Shown here: positions 35,656 to 49,719 of the stretch, in pieces | Position numbering within the stretch: the stretch's first letter is position 1 | How the letters are laid out: every line of letters starts with the position of its first letter | Assembly (NCBI GenBank): GCA_000310025.1 | Contig: FN649751.1 | Coordinates: 2,364,805 to 2,428,804, forward strand | DNA length: 64,000 nucleotides | Source of the DNA: Ectocarpus siliculosus | Lineage: Eukaryota; Sar; Phaeophyceae; Ectocarpales; Ectocarpaceae | Reading direction: 5' to 3' | Position numbers and translations under genes: made by a program | The notes under the pieces: model-generated | Told to the model about the DNA's origin: nothing | The model's database searches: none | The model's input: only the letters and a program-made list of their open reading frames with translations

Positions 35656-38600
35656 CTATCGCTGCCTTCTCCGCTCCCCCCCCTGCAGCGCCCCCTCCCA
35701 CTCCTCCTGGGGCGGACCCGCGGCGGTGGCGCCAGCGGGCCCCTTGCCCTTTCGTCGGTCGACATCGAAAACCAGCCGCAGGTATCCTAGTAGCTCCACC
35801 CTGCCTTGCCTGGACTTGGCGCTGGTGGGGATGACCGGGGTGGTCTTGGGGAAGCCGTTCTTGTCGAGGGTTTGTCGCACCTTTTCCGTCACCCCCTTGA
35901 GCTGCGTGTAGCAACCAACACCCAAAGGGGGAAGGGAAAGGTGTACATGTATGTGTGTGCGTAGGGCAGGGCGCATGTGGTTGTGGTTTGGCGGAAGCGG
36001 TGGGAGAGGTGGGTAGAGATGTGTGTAGGACGGCCATCGATGGCGGAGGATGGCAGCACACATGGCATCTGTTGATGTGCTTCGAAAATCACTCACATTC
36101 TCGCTGCATGGGTATTGAACTTACTTCATTTTTCGCCCCATCTTCTGCGAACTCCTGGGAATACAACCTTCGGTATGATGATATTGAGCGTATGCGCCGG
36201 GGTCACCGATGCACTATGGATTTTGCTGTGCAGCAGCGATGCTACTGCAGTAAAAAACAACGCAAGGATATCGCAATAGGAACTCAACAACAACATCAAC
36301 ATCGACGCCAAGTGGGGCGGCAGTCCCTCTCCTCCTGTCTCTGCCTCCCACTTTCCTCTCTCACCTTCTTGTCGTTCACCTTGTCGCACTTGGTAACCAC
36401 CACGACGTAGCTGCTCCTCCCCTCGTTCTCGTTCATCATGAGCGAGATCAGCTGCTCGTCCGCCTTCTGCAGGCCCGTCCTGCAATGTACAAAGCGGCAG
36501 GCAGGGCACAGGGAAAGGGGGCCACATAGGCATCAGGTTAAGGACAAGGCCATGAAGAGGCTTGGCGATGAGAGGCTCTGTCGGTCTGCCGGTGGTAGGG
36601 GAGAGACGCCGCGGTTGTTTTTTCACTCCTTTCCACGGGTAAGGTCTTTTTGCTCGACACGATACCTCTTCGAATCCCTCCCTTGAGCAGCACCTTGCGG
36701 GCACAACCCTCACCTGCCGTCAATGAGGTGAAACACCACGCGGAGGTTCTCCCTGACACCAAGGTAGCGCTGCAGCGTGCTCTTCCACGAGTCCATGCGG
36801 CCGTCGTCGGCCCTGGCGTAACCCAGACCAGGGACGTCGACGAGGAAGAAGGATGGCGATTTCCTCCTCCCCTTGTTCACGGCGTAATAGTTGAAGTGCT
36901 GCAAATGGTTGGTGGAGAAAATCGTCCAATGGGGGCGGGGGGGGATGAGATGCACGCAGGCTTAAAACAAACTTTGCGTGACAAGAGAACTTCTTCCGGT
37001 CTTCTGTCGCAAACGAAAAAAAAACGAAATACAAAACAGCTTCGATGCCCGCAAGGGTACACCAGCGTCACGAACGGCACCAGACGTGGGCAACCACCCT
37101 ACGGGAAACCTCGATTCTATCGCTGCCTCCCTTAACCTCCTCTCTCTTCTGCACGTCCACGGTTAGCAACCCTTGCCTCGAAAAACACACACACACGATT
37201 ATCCGGCGAGACCCTTCAAAGTCTTCACACACAATATTATGTTCAGTAAAATACCCGCAGTTCTTTACCTACCTGAGTGAAACCAGGCACGGCCGAGGTT
37301 GGCGCCAGGGTCTTGCGGTTTACGAGCATATTCACCAGGGAAGACTTGCCCACGTTGGAACGGCCCACGAACACCACCTCGGGCAGTGCTGCTTTTCCTG
37401 CAACGACAGCAAATGAAGAGAAAAAAATGCGTGACGGGGGGAGGGGGCAACAAAACCGAAACAAAGATGTCAGAAAAGAGACAGACAAGAAAGAACGTGC
37501 CACGTGCAACGAAATACAGCAAGTAGCATTTCGATAAGCAAGTATTCATCGCTTGGGCCTTCAACTCGACCGCAAGTCAAGACACGGCAACGCGCCAAGC
37601 CCGCACCACAAAATACAAAAGGACATGACCCCCCCCTTCCCCCCCCCTCCCCTGCCCGGACCCTCGAAACCAGACGGTGCGCACCATGCTGGTTTCAAAG
37701 GAAATCGACGGAGGCTGTTGAGAACACACGGCCACGCGCATGATTCATGAGAGACACCAACCCCTCCGCCTCCCCGTCCACCGCGCCACACCTCGTGCAC
37801 ACGCCGACCGCGTCAACCCGCTTACCGCTGGGCAACGTCTTCATGGAGACCGCCCGGGTCTCGAACTCGACCTCCTTGATGGCGGCGTTGGTGGCGAACT
37901 CGAGCGTCTCGTGGTTGTTCTCCACGCCGAGCCTGGCCATGCCGTCCAGCACCTCGAACACGTCCGATAGCCTGTCCGCCTTGCCCAGCCGCCGGATGAG
38001 CTGGTTGTACGCCCACACGGTAAGGGCGCCCGAGGGTGGCGGAGCCGATAGAGAAGAAGGCGCGGCGGCGGCGGCGGCGGCAGAAGAGGGGGCGAAGTCC
38101 CCCTGCCGAAGAGCCCTGTCGAGGGTCTTTCTCAGCTGAGTCGTAGTAGGGTTTAGGAGGCATTCCGGAGGGGGGGGGGGGGGTCGTGGGAGTGTGTAAG
38201 GGAGCAGCGTGGCGGGGGGGGGGGGGGTAGGTGGCTGTTCTGTGGACCGGCGGGATATCGGGCGACGCATCCGCGACAAAAATGAACCAACAAAGGTGGA
38301 GTCTTCGAACGCAAGGATTCCGGCTCGTGCGTCAATGTCAGCGGTGGCAGGCGGCCCCAGTGCAACTCAGTCTAAATTCCACCCAGCCCGATCCAGTGAC
38401 ATCAATGGTATCCAACACAACGAAGCCGTCCGTGTCTATCTAGACATCTGGCAATCGAAATCAACATGAACATCGTAGGCAGAGACCTTCGCCCCGCCCC
38501 ATGCCCTGCCTCCATGTAGAGAGAACCCCCAAGCTACTGTCTTCTACATGCCGTATGCTACACAGCATGGCATCCAAAAACTCACCCCGGCCGCCGCTTC

Positions 38601-41600
38601 CTGGCTGCTCTCCTTGTGACCCCGCTCCAAGTAGAAGTCCAGCAGCTCTGGAAGCACCTCCCCCTCGGCCTCCAAAATTTTCTCCAGCTCCTCCTCTGCC
38701 TCGAGCGCCTCCCAGTCCTCCCCCTCTTCCTCCTCCTCCTCCTCCTCCTCCTCCTCTTGTTCCACCTGTAGCTCTTCGTTTTCCTCTGGAGTAGAGGATG
38801 AGTAGGGCTTGACGGCGGATTCGAGCATCTCCAAGGCGGACGTCTCGTCCCCGGCCCTGAGGCAGGCCACCGCTAGCCCCGCCGTCGTCATGCGGTCGTG
38901 GCTTTCGAGCTCGCCGTCCTCTAGATACCTGCGCGAGTAGACGGACAAAGATTGATAGAAGAAAAAAAACAACGATGGCCGTCTTCTTCCTTTGAGCTTT
39001 TCGTTTTCGTACTCGGCCTCGTCGTGTGCAGCATGGCGCAGGGGATGAAAGGGCCTGTAGCTCCAAAAAACAACGGGTATTAGTGTATTCGAGGTATGAA
39101 GTGAGGCATCAAAAACAGCACCGAGAAGAAAGAAATCAGCGGCAAGGAACACACAAAAATAAACGAGTGCAGCACGCGCGTAGCGCCTGCGTGAACAAGC
39201 TGCGGCGGTGTCAGAGCAGTGAAAGGTTCCTGCCCGCCAACCAAGCGGTCGCATGGATTGCCAGTCGAAACCCGCAAAAGCGTTTCATTTCTCTCGTCTT
39301 AAGCTCTCACGTTTCCCTCATCTCGTTGACACGGAGGCTGAGGTCCAAGCGCCCCATCCTCGCGAGGGTCTTGAGCGCGAACGAGAAATACCTGTCGTCG
39401 CGGACTCCGTCACGCTCCGCCGCAGAGACGACCATAGCAATCACCTACGGGGCCCACCACCAGTTGGGCGAAGACAGAAAGACAACGAGCGGCATGAGCA
39501 GGAGGAGGACGAGGGGGTCTGCACCGACACGCCAGTCGCAGCGCACAGAGTGGCAGAGACAAAAGAACATTTTGCTCAACACTCGGTGGGGTAGCACGTC
39601 CATGGAGAGGGAGAGCAACGGAAGAACCGAGAGCGGACGGAGCACCAAATAACCACTGTTTACCACCATCAAGAGAGTGTTGTAGTGCTCCGCTTCATCC
39701 AACCTGCGTCTCCAACAACCTCTGTACCTATGGCACCAGAGGGGTAGAAGGCACACGCCTTCTTGACTTTCGACGAAGAAAGCCGGCATAGAGAGAAGCA
39801 ACACCCTCCAGAAGAAATCGTCACTCTTCTACTGCGATCTCTGGTCCTTCTCGGTGACCGCCTACTGCATCCTGTCTTCAGGCGTGTACCTTCTCCGCGC
39901 TCTTCCCTTCCTTCTCCTCCTTGCGGATGGCCCTCGTCCGCTCCCGCCGACTGGCGTTCTGCCCGTCGTTGAACCACCCGCCGAGCCGTGCCCCGGAACT
40001 GTCCTCGTCCATCATCATCATCTCCTCCTCCTCCTCTTCGCTATCATCCTGGTATCGCCCATCTTTTTCGTGCATTGCTGTTGCCGCCTCCTCCTCGGTG
40101 CCCGTCGAAGGGCGGGAGGAGGAGGAGGGTGCCACCACGTTGAGCCCCAGCCCCGCCGCCAGTTGTGCCGCCAAGTCTGTCATTGCCATTGTTGTCGTTG
40201 TTTGTTCGTGGTGGCGGTGGTGGTCAAGTATGCCGATCACAGAGTGCATGGCGGCGGCAGTATGCACGCAACCGCATGGTTGTGAAACTATTGCCGGCAA
40301 AAAAGGCGGCGGTGATAAACGGCGCAAGAAGAGCGGGTTTGTGCTTCCTGTCTCGGTCGTCCCTGTGTTTTGCATCTCTTTCTCGGGCTGGACCTCTCCA
40401 TTCGCCCCGTTCTCCCGTGTTCCCCTCGGTCATCTTGATCCCTCTGCTCACACTCTACCGCTCTATCTGCTTGTCCGCCTGTGTACCTGTCCCTTTTCCC
40501 TGATTCTCTATCGAATACTCTCAAAAGAAGTGCATCAACGAGGTGTGAAGATTGGCGCGAGAACTAAAAGGGACGAAAACACACACATAAATCTCTCAAA
40601 CAAAACCACTACATATAATTTCCTCTCCCCGACTCCCCCCACCTCCCTCTACTTTTCTCACCGTCGCCTTCAACTGCCTTGCCCCGTCGCCTACCCGCAG
40701 CTTGTCCGCTACTTGGGAGAGGGCCAGCGGGTGTTGTTGGTGCTGCTGAGGACGAGGAGTCTCTCCAGTCCGATTGCTTGTCGAAATACATGTCCAGATC
40801 CGACAGATCGTCCGACTGCGCGGCGGGTTCAGCCTAGCCTCATTCGGGGGAGGACGGGGAGCATCAACCGTCCAACAAGGTTTTGGAGTATAAGGGCAAA
40901 GAAAGAAACATTGCTGGTTGTCTGACAGCTGGTGTGAAACAATCACTTTCTACACCAATCGATGCAAATAGGGCATGGATAAAACAAACATGACACGGGC
41001 TTGTGCGATAGCGAGGTAGAAGTAGCTCGAAACAACGGACGAAAAGCCGTCTGCCGCACCCATCCCTTAGACGAATCAATCAAAAATTGTGAGAGCTTGG
41101 GTGCCTTGCATTCTGCTTCGTCTCTGTTTCGCCTACGTTTGATCACTAATAAGCCAAATCGGCAAACCGACCAACACATACATAACCCTGGCCGATATCG
41201 GATCTTCACACCTTGTTCCTGTTTTTTCGGCCTGTTCTGCGGCTGCCTGCAGCCTCCATATCCTCCTCCTGCTCCATCACGTCTTGGCTCAGGGCGTTTC
41301 TAGCAATCTCCTCCAACTACATGTAGATGGTTTACCGTGCGTGTACATACGCGCGATACAGACACAACGGAATGTAGCAGGGTCAGGGTAGGGGGTAATG
41401 GAAGAGAGAGAACATCGTGAGAGGGCGGGGAGAGATATAGAGATCAGACAGACATGTAGACAGAAGACACATAAAGCAGACAAGGACAGACACAGAGAGA
41501 CAGACAAAAATACCATGCTATCCTGCCCTCTGCAGATGGCATTTTTGCAGTTCTCGTGCAGTTGGCGTGGACGCTTGCACACGTTGGAGTTATCGCAAAG

Positions 41601-42484
41601 GTGCAAGCGCCCACCAGTACAACAGCCAACGACAGCAGCCGCTCTGGTTGCATTGTCATTGTCGTTGTTGTTATCGTTCCGGTCGCCGCTCACTGTCCCT
41701 CGAAATATCAATTATCAAAATACCCGTACTCGTTCAACTGACGCGGACGCCTTCCATGGTCACCGCCAACTACCCAAAGGCACATGTATCGTTTAAATAA
41801 CCACTTGCATGTCTGGACAAGTGCACGTCAACGGTTCCATGATTGGTATGTACAGGTGAACCGTTCAGCGCATCGCATCTGCGACCCGGCACTGCTGGTG
41901 CGTAGCACGTCGAAGGGATGACAAGACACCAGCAAACGAGAGAGCTGGCGCAGCCAGCATCTTTGGGAGCACCACCACACAACATATATCCACAGCATCA
42001 TAGGCACACACGACCAACCGACCTCTCTACATCTTGTCACGTTGGCGCGCAACATCAGTAGCACAGCACGCACCTCGCCACTTTGCATCATGGCCTTCCA
42101 CTTTGCTAGCTTCTCAAGGCGCATTGCCTCCACTGCCGCCGCATCTTCCTCGCTCCCTAGCTCTCCCGCTTCCTCCTCCTCCTCCCTCAGTTGTTGTTGC
42201 TGCTGCTTCTGCCCTCCCGCTTTCCGTCCCTTCCTCACTGCGTACAGCGCTCCCGCCGCCACCGGCGCGCGGCTCCGCTTTTGCTGCTGCTGCCGTTGCT
42301 GCTCGATACGCAAGGGTGCCGCTCGTTGAACTACACCGCATGTTTCCCGAGCGCTGCTGCTACCCCACGGCGGTTGTTGGGGGCGATCGCACGTTCTCTC
42401 GAGGGGGCCACCACGACTGAATGGCGCGGGGAGGAACGCGGCAACATCTGCGGCTATGAAGACCGCCCAGGCGAGCTTGCTCAT
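35656..42484 (-). CDS. Plastid-targeted PPR-like / EngB (YihA) GTPase fusion
   Basis: EngB-type GTPases act in large ribosomal subunit assembly. Exons: 42484-42074, 41316-41212, 40815-40662, 40176-39890, 39703-39664, 39444-39311, 38928-38586, 38135-37826, 37397-37273, 36898-36714, 36479-36365 and 35901-35656, about 818 residues. The N-terminus [20 protein letters not shown] is a signal peptide plus AAF-type cleavage site followed by an Arg/Ser/Gln-rich transit segment, typical of heterokont plastid import. An acidic low-complexity part follows. PPR-like helices come next ([51 protein letters not shown]). The GTPase domain closes the protein: G1 [10 protein letters not shown]3 DVPGLGYA, G4 TKCDK and G5 TSAKSRQG. 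All junctions keep phase except 39890/39703, which is off by one base, so a micro-exon or a different donor is missed there. Confidence 0.82.
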
Positions 42485-44430
42485 GGTGCTCAAGCCCTCT
42501 CTCAGTGGTGTACACGAGCAGGTGGACGTGTCACAGCGTCACACTGCCTCTCCACAGCTGAGCTCCGCCTGCGGTCCGCCGAAAGGAGGCCATACAGAAC
42601 TAGTTGGCGTGTTTTTGCCAACAATTGCCCCGCATTGTGGGTGACCGTACAGCGCTTTAGGCAGTAGGCGACCACACCCAGGATCGTTTTTTCACTGAGC
42701 TCCATTACTCCACGACGGAGAGGATGTACAAATCAAAGGACCTGTTTCCGGAAAGCTCTCGATGAGGTGGTTCCGGCGCCGCCATTTTCGGCACCGCCGT
42801 TGTTCTTTGAAAATCAGTCCAAAAACAGGGTGTGATGTCTCACGTCATAACTGTACTGCTGCTGCTGCTGCTGCTGCTGTAAAGGTGTGATCTGCCGGCG
42901 GGTTCAAAGCCGGTCCTCCGGCCCCGGTCTCTTTTTTAACCTGAACGCTACAGCCGTTATTTTAGTGTCCCATTGTTTGGATAGCCTTCGCCCAATAAGC
43001 ACATGGATGGGCAGTCGGTGTGTAGTTCATTTGCAAGATTGAAACTGAGCGTTCACGTCGCCGGTACAATAGTCTACTAGGGAATGGAGAGGAGTAGTAG
43101 CAACCTCATTTCTTCCCTTAGATGAGAGCCCACCAGTTTCATTCCTGAGTTCATATCCTTTCGGCACGTAGTCACAGAGTCTTTAGCGACGAACCATGAC
43201 TTCGCATGTGGGAGCAGCAAAAAGTATTCAGGTAGGAAGTCATTGACACTTTTTCGATACCTGTTTTACAGCAACATCGACTCGTTTTGCTCACTGGTTC
43301 TACCGCATTGATGGGACGAAAAACACACACCGTTATGTACCATGGTAGCACACTTCCTCCTTTCAAGGGAACCCGCAGGGGGACACAGCGCCACTTAGAC
43401 GAGCAAACAATCATGAACATTGAATCTCCCGAGTCAAGTCTAGGCAGCATCCCGAGTCATGTTCGGTCGTTGGTACTGGGGTGAGACTCGAAACACCACC
43501 AAGTAGGCCGTTTTCGTACACGCACAACGCACGCTCGCCGACAACAACACAAAAACACAGACTTGTGAGGTATGAACCAATGCTGATGCCCTCCTCCGAA
43601 CCATAGGGCAACGACTGCCGAACAAACATCACGAAACGGAGATAAAAGCAAACGCAACGTACCCTTAGCAATCCAATCCAACCCAATTTCTTCTTCAGCG
43701 GCTCGCGCGAAACCCCCCTTCCCTCTACTACATACAACTACACTACCTGCCGCTATCTTGAAGAAGTAGATCTTCGAAGAGAGGCCTAAAAGGACGAAAA
43801 TTCCATCGAACAGCTGTGGAGTAGATGAGGCGGGATTGTGACGAGAGGACCTGGCCAAACACAGGGCGGGATTACTACACCCAATCCGTGAATGTGAATG
43901 TGACCCCATTGCCCCTCCTGTCGTCAAGACCCTTGACACCAAAACACACGGTAGTGATCGTGACGGCATTTGCAGCCCCATTTCGCTTTGTTCCGGCGTA
44001 TGATGAGTGTGTGTGTGCAGAGACGCTTACAAGCTCTTCATGCTGGACAACACAAAGATACCCGACTAAAACAGTACTCAAGTCCACACCACGACGTCTG
44101 CACAGCGAGTGATCTCTTGAGGGATCCCGTTCGTCCGTGAACCGAGACGAAGGGGGTCAATACAAGGGGGGGGGGGGGAGGGGATACACACACTACGGCA
44201 CCCCCATATCGTCACGCACAACAAAAATCGTGGCTGTTGAGGGGGATGCGATCGAAACCCAGGCAGCTACTCCTTGGAGAATCGAAAGCCGAAAAAACTC
44301 TCGTAAGGCTCTCGGATTTGTGTAACAACACCCCCTTTTTATATAAATATCTCGTAACATGTTTCCCTTCATAAAGAACCGTTTGTCTTCCAGGGCGCTG
44401 TCCAAAACCGTCGCATGAACGTTGAGCAAT
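42485..44430. promoter_or_regulatory. Upstream region of the EngB fusion gene and 3' end of BCAT copy 1
   Basis: Both flanking genes run on the minus strand, so this should contain the promoter of the EngB gene (near 42485) and the 3' untranslated region of the aminotransferase (near 44430). It has a CTG microsatellite at 42855-42880. A 174-codon minus frame at 43457-43981 shows no protein-like features and I do not support it. Confidence 0.45.
42855..42880 (+). repeat. CTG microsatellite
   Basis: About eight CTG units upstream of the EngB fusion gene. Confidence 0.88.
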
Positions 44431-47400
44431 TTAGACGGGCATCATCCACCCGAACTTGTCCTCAAGCTCGCCCGCCTGCACTCCCCGGACCCTGTCATAC
44501 AAGGCCTGGCAAACCGGCCCTGTCTCGTCCGACCCGCCGTTGATGCTGATGATCTGGCCCGCCGAACAGCAGGTGCGGGGAGAGGGGGAGGCAGGAGGCG
44601 ATTCTGCATGTAATATATGACAGACAGAGCACTGCTAGAACGTGACAACCTGTACACCATTAAAACATCGCGTTCGATGCATACGCCCCACCCCTCCCCA
44701 CAACACAACGCGCCTCTTTCTTCCCCCACCCACCCGCCGCCGCAGCTTTACCTCGCCACCCTTGACGATCTGCTTGATGGTGGTCATCACCACGGCTGTC
44801 CCGCAGGCCGCCACCTCCTTGAAGGAGGACACCTCGTCAAACGGCACCGGCCTGTGCTCGACGACCATGCCTTCGTCCTCGGCTAGTTGCATGAGGGACT
44901 TGTTGGTGATGGACGGCAGCACGGCAGGACTGTCGGGAGTCACAAACTTGTTGTCCTCCGTCACCGCGAAGAAGTTGGAGGTAGAGAATTCCTAACAGGG
45001 AAAAAAAATCGAGAAAGAGGAGGAGGGTTGGAAGGGGAGGGAGTTCGAGACGCCGGCTACGAATAGGTGGATGGCGGGGTACCATATCTAGCTAGTGCAA
45101 CGTTACAACTTACCAGCAACGTGTGTGCGTCTTCCCGTTTAATATGGACGCGTAGTCTCCACCTTTGGATATGTTCTTGCGACGCCCCAGTCGGAAGACC
45201 ACATGGGATTGTTTTTTTCTCCACCTTCCTTTGCGTGTCGCCTAACTATATCGCGAGATTGATGCACAGCTGTTCCTTTCCCGCGTTTACCATGGAGTCA
45301 GTTTTTCTGCACGCATGAAGCTGTCGCATTTCACAAGGAAGCCAAAACGAAAAAAAAAAAAACACTCAAAAAGTCAAACACCCATCACGATCGAGCCTTT
45401 CGCACGTTTGAACACAACACCCCCGCGCTTCGCATGAATTCGATCTCTGGATAAGCCACTACACACGAAAGACGAAAAATTCCAAATCAAGGAAAACGCA
45501 CCTCGACGAGCGTGTTCGTCTTGGCATCCAGGTACAGTCCGATAGGGTAGCCGGCCTGCTTGGCCAGCATGTTCGGCATCATGTCCGCCGCGTAGTTGCC
45601 GGCCACCTTGACGGCGCCGACACCCTTGGGGGCCGCCCGGTCGTAGTCCTCGATCACCACCGCTGTCGTCGGCTTGAAGCCGCCCTACCGAAATAAAGAA
45701 GACCACAACCATGATCGCGTTGGGAGAATCAAGTACATCATGAGTCGCCCGTGGAAACATTGATACATCGTCTCCTAAAAACCGAAAATTGCTAAATTAC
45801 TTGAGATTGTATGGATTAATTAAATTTGCCAGAGCAGTGGCAAGTGTGAGAGGATTCGTAGAAGAACTGTTCCTCCGTACACGATTTCGCTCATACAGAA
45901 GCCGGGCTGCACTGACTGACACCTGGCACCAAGGCTATTCGTTGTTTTTTTGCTGTTGAGAAAGGAGTTTTTCACCACAAGTAGTATCACAGAGTGGGCC
46001 GCGTGTGTGCTTGGGGACAGACTTCTATCCGTGAGCCTACCCGCCTTGAGTTCGATTCCCCCAACTTCGGCGATTTTTGAAAATGGCCAAAGAGCGTCGA
46101 CTGCAAGGCGCTTGCGCCCGAAATAGTTGATCTTGCCTCCATATGTACTCCCCACACCTAAAACCAATTAAATAAATAACACACCCCATATACTTGTATG
46201 TCTCCCCCCCACAAAATCTAACAACACTTCAAAGAGAACACAAGACACCCACGCGCATTATTTTCCGCTCTCCTGCGTATAGGAGCCACATAGAAAAACG
46301 GGGGTCTTGTAGGACGACCGCGTGGAAGTTGCTGTGTCGAGTGACGGGGGTGAAAACAAGAACACGAGCAAACATACCTTGTAGTAGTTCCCCACGGGGA
46401 TCGCCATGACGAGTAGAGTGTACTCGTCCGACGGCTGGAGACCGATCCGCGCGCCTGTCCCGAAGAGGAGAGGTCGCAGGTACAGCGCCCCCTCAGACCC
46501 ATACGGGGGAACGTACTCCATGTTCGCCTAACATGGTTGTCGCGGCGAGGAGGACGACATTTCAAGGAGGGCGGGGGAATGACACCACGAAGCACAACAA
46601 ACCTAGACCGACGCTCTACCGGGCCGCGCTTGTGCCAACCACACCACGGCCAATTCCCTCTCTTCCAGCGGTTACCGGGACGACAGCGCTGCAAAAACGA
46701 CGGCGGTACGCACGGGGCGCTTTCACACACTATGGACCTACCGTCAAAGCAATAAACCCTTCAAAAAGTTACAATGACCGACCCGAAGCGCTTGGGCGAA
46801 AAAACGACTCACCTTGACGGCCATCTTGCAAGCCTTGATGAACAAATCGGCCGGTGGCGGCTCCATCAGGATACGCTCCGCGCTCGCCCGGATGCGCTTC
46901 GCGTTCTCGTCCGGCCGGAACAGCTTCACGCTGATTATGCGATCAATCGGTGGTTCATGGTGATTTGTTGGTGATCGACAACCGGCCGAGAGGGCGGGTG
47001 ACTGACGAGAGGCGGATGCACAATGACAAGCGGAAAGTGTTGAGCGTACTTTTACGCGAGCATTTCTTACCCCGACGACATAACGGTCTCGCTGGGGCAT
47101 ACAAAACAAGAGGACCGATACACACGATGAAAAACACACTAGGGGAGGGTTTCCGGTTGTATAGGAGAACATGCATGCTCAGTCTCGACTTCGACAGGAG
47201 TCATCTTCACCGTGGTGCTGTATCCCGCTGTAATTAGTAAAACAAGTCAGGTCGGCTCGGCAGCAAAAAAAAGTTGCAACAACACTACACTTGACACTAT
47301 CGGTGCGGCGACAGCGTCGGTTGTAGGCAGACCTCCTCGCAAATGCCAGGTTCCTTGCACGCAGTTTTTACTTCGTGGGTCAAATACGACAAAGACCACC

Positions 47401-48456
47401 GACGAACGGGCCCGCTGCAGACACAGAGAGGCAACGCACACACACTATAATCGTGACACCGTTGCATTTGCGATCCAGCCGTGGTCGGCCTCGTTGGCAC
47501 CCCGCTCGAGAAGGTGTTGAATATGCGGACAAGAACGTAGCTGTGGGTGAGTCGACACTTCAAGCCTGGTCTGGAAAAGCACGCGGAGAGGAGTTAACCA
47601 CGGGTAACGTGTTGTTTGCTCCGAGTTTTGGATGCGCCCCGACGGGGACACGGGTTTCTCGTGGATCAGAATGACAACCTTGCCAGGTAGCATAAATTAT
47701 GCAGTTGCAGAAAAAATAAAAGTCAACACCAACAACGCCACCAACGCAACAAATAAAAAGCACCTTCCGTCCTTGCCGTGGAAAGCCTTGAGCCCCTCGA
47801 ACACCGACTGCCCGTAATGCAACGCGGTGTTGGCGATGTGGACTTTGACGTAAGGGTCCTTCACCATCTCCCCCTCATCCCAGGCACCGTTCTTGAACGT
47901 GAACTTGACGTGGCTGTTGACTGCGTGATAAGTGTGTACAACATGGAGGGGTGATAAGCGAGTTGTGCAGAAACACCTGGCCAAATCCGTTATCGCAATC
48001 CCAAAGCCTTCACCCTCGAAACAGCCACCACGTCACTACATATCGCAAGCAAGCACACCATCTCGTCCCAGTCCGCTATAACACCGGCTAGCGGCCATGT
48101 GTGAAGAGACATGGCCCGGCATGCAGCTGCTCACCATCTCTATACTCGAAGCCAAGATTCTCCCAGTCCATGTCCGCTGTTCCCGGCACGTTTGTCTTGG
48201 GCATCTCCGGAGCAGCCACCATTCGGAGAGCTTTCCCTCGTGCTTCGCGGTTACCTGCCCCTGCTCGTGCATGCCGACGATCATGATGTGATGACGACGA
48301 CGAGAGAGACGATGACGATGCACCACCACGTGCTCGTGCTCCCGCCCATGGCACCCGAGCAGAAACGCTGGCCGCCGTTGGTCCAGACACGAAACCTGTA
48401 GCACGCGCAAATGACAGGACCACACACGCCAGACGGGTGGACGGCGTCGGCTTCAT
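44431..48456 (-). CDS. Branched-chain amino acid aminotransferase, probably plastid
   Basis: This PLP enzyme interconverts Leu, Ile and Val with their 2-oxo acids. Seven phase-consistent exons (48456-48135, 47920-47764, 46930-46813, 46527-46378, 45684-45502, 44991-44752, 44553-44431) give 430 residues. Signature stretches run in order: HIANTALHYGQSVFEGLKAF, SVKLFRPDENAKRI, ALYLRPLLFGTG and GVGAVKVAGNYAAN, with the PLP lysine near residue 275. Then come VEEFSTSNFFAV and INGGSDETGPVCQALYDRV. The first about 85 residues (MKPTPSTRLACVVLSFARAT, then Ser/Arg-rich) look like a signal plus transit peptide, suggesting plastid import and a role in branched-chain amino acid synthesis; that is inference. 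Its motif wording is closer to bacterial-type enzymes than to the neighbouring copy. An upstream start with a longer leader would need a non-ATG codon, so the ATG at 48456 was chosen. Confidence 0.9.
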
Positions 48457-49719
48457 CCTTCCCGAGTTGGTGTCGTGCTGCCGCTGACGTTGTGTCTTAC
48501 TCCCGCGCCAAAGCCCAAACAAAAGGGGGTACGCGGTTGTGATTACCGAGGTACAACAATGGTTCTGAAGTTGGTTCTTGTACCGGTCGGCCAGCTATGT
48601 AGTTACGGAGTTTTCTGCTGGTGTTGCGCCGCAGTGGCATGCGGCCAGCCTGGTAAGGCCGATGTTGCTGCGGAAGCCGGCAGCGTTCGGCTCGTATTAC
48701 TGGAGCTTGTTTCGTTCAATGGAAGTAATACAGTGTGTGTCGTTCATGGTCTCCGACGCACAAGAGTAGAAGCGCTACATACACTGTATGTAGTTCATCA
48801 CGTACTTCGAAGCACAAAAATCAACCAAAATTTATACCAGGTATGATTTACATGATCACATTATCATATGTATGTATGTAAAATCGGCGACAGACGCGAG
48901 TTTGAAACTGCACAAGATCGACACATACCACAGGACAGTATCCTCCTGCGCACAGCGTGGGCAAGCATGATGCCCCCCTGTGCAGAGACCGCAGCGTATC
49001 ACGAGTCCCCTCGCGGATCACGTCACCAACAACGGGCTGCAATAGAGTACTGGAAGTTGGGTGGCCGAGGACGAAGGAAGGTCCGTCGTGTTTGAGGCGT
49101 TGTGTGCGCTATGGCTTCGGATATTTTTCTCTCGTTGGTTTGAGTAGATGGATTCGTTGTGTTCTACTCAAAGAAAAGTTCCTTCGAGGCTGAGAAAAAA
49201 AAAGAAAAGCTCCGGTGCGGCGCAATCTCGCCTCGATGGGTTTATGGATTGTTGTGCAGACGAGAAATTTGATTCAGACACGGAAAAGATCCCTGTCTTT
49301 ATGGCTAGCTGTGGTTTCTGCGCGCAAGACGACCTGACCACTAGAGTGGTGTGTGCTTTCGCTCGCGAGAACGGAAATTCGATGGGCAGAAATTCGAAGA
49401 CGATGTGATGTCACCTTCACTCCTCTCGCCCTAGTCTTGTATACATACATACCACACGACGTTTGACTGCCTTGGTCAGAACGTGGAGATGAACGCGTTG
49501 CTACCCACCTGTTACTCTTTCCGGGGCCACTTCTGCTTGAGTACCACGATAAGCTACCAAGGCTTGTACGAATTGCGTGTTCACTGCTAGATTCTTCGGG
49601 CTGCCCATCTTATTTAGTGACGAAGCGCCCTAGCTTCTTGTGCAGTGTTGTCGCAGCAGGGCTCGGATAGCTCGCTCGACGCTTCCAGCTGTTCGGACTA
49701 TTACTTACCTCGCTGCTCC

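Noticed and set aside
43457-43981. A 174-codon minus-strand frame
   Set aside because: No domain, odd composition (many Cys, Arg and Ser runs), no splice-site support, and it lies in the expected 3' flank of BCAT copy 1.
46000-46075. Possible tRNA ('gagttcgattccc' resembles a B box)
   Set aside because: The T-arm does not pair and there is no matching acceptor stem or A box at the right distance.
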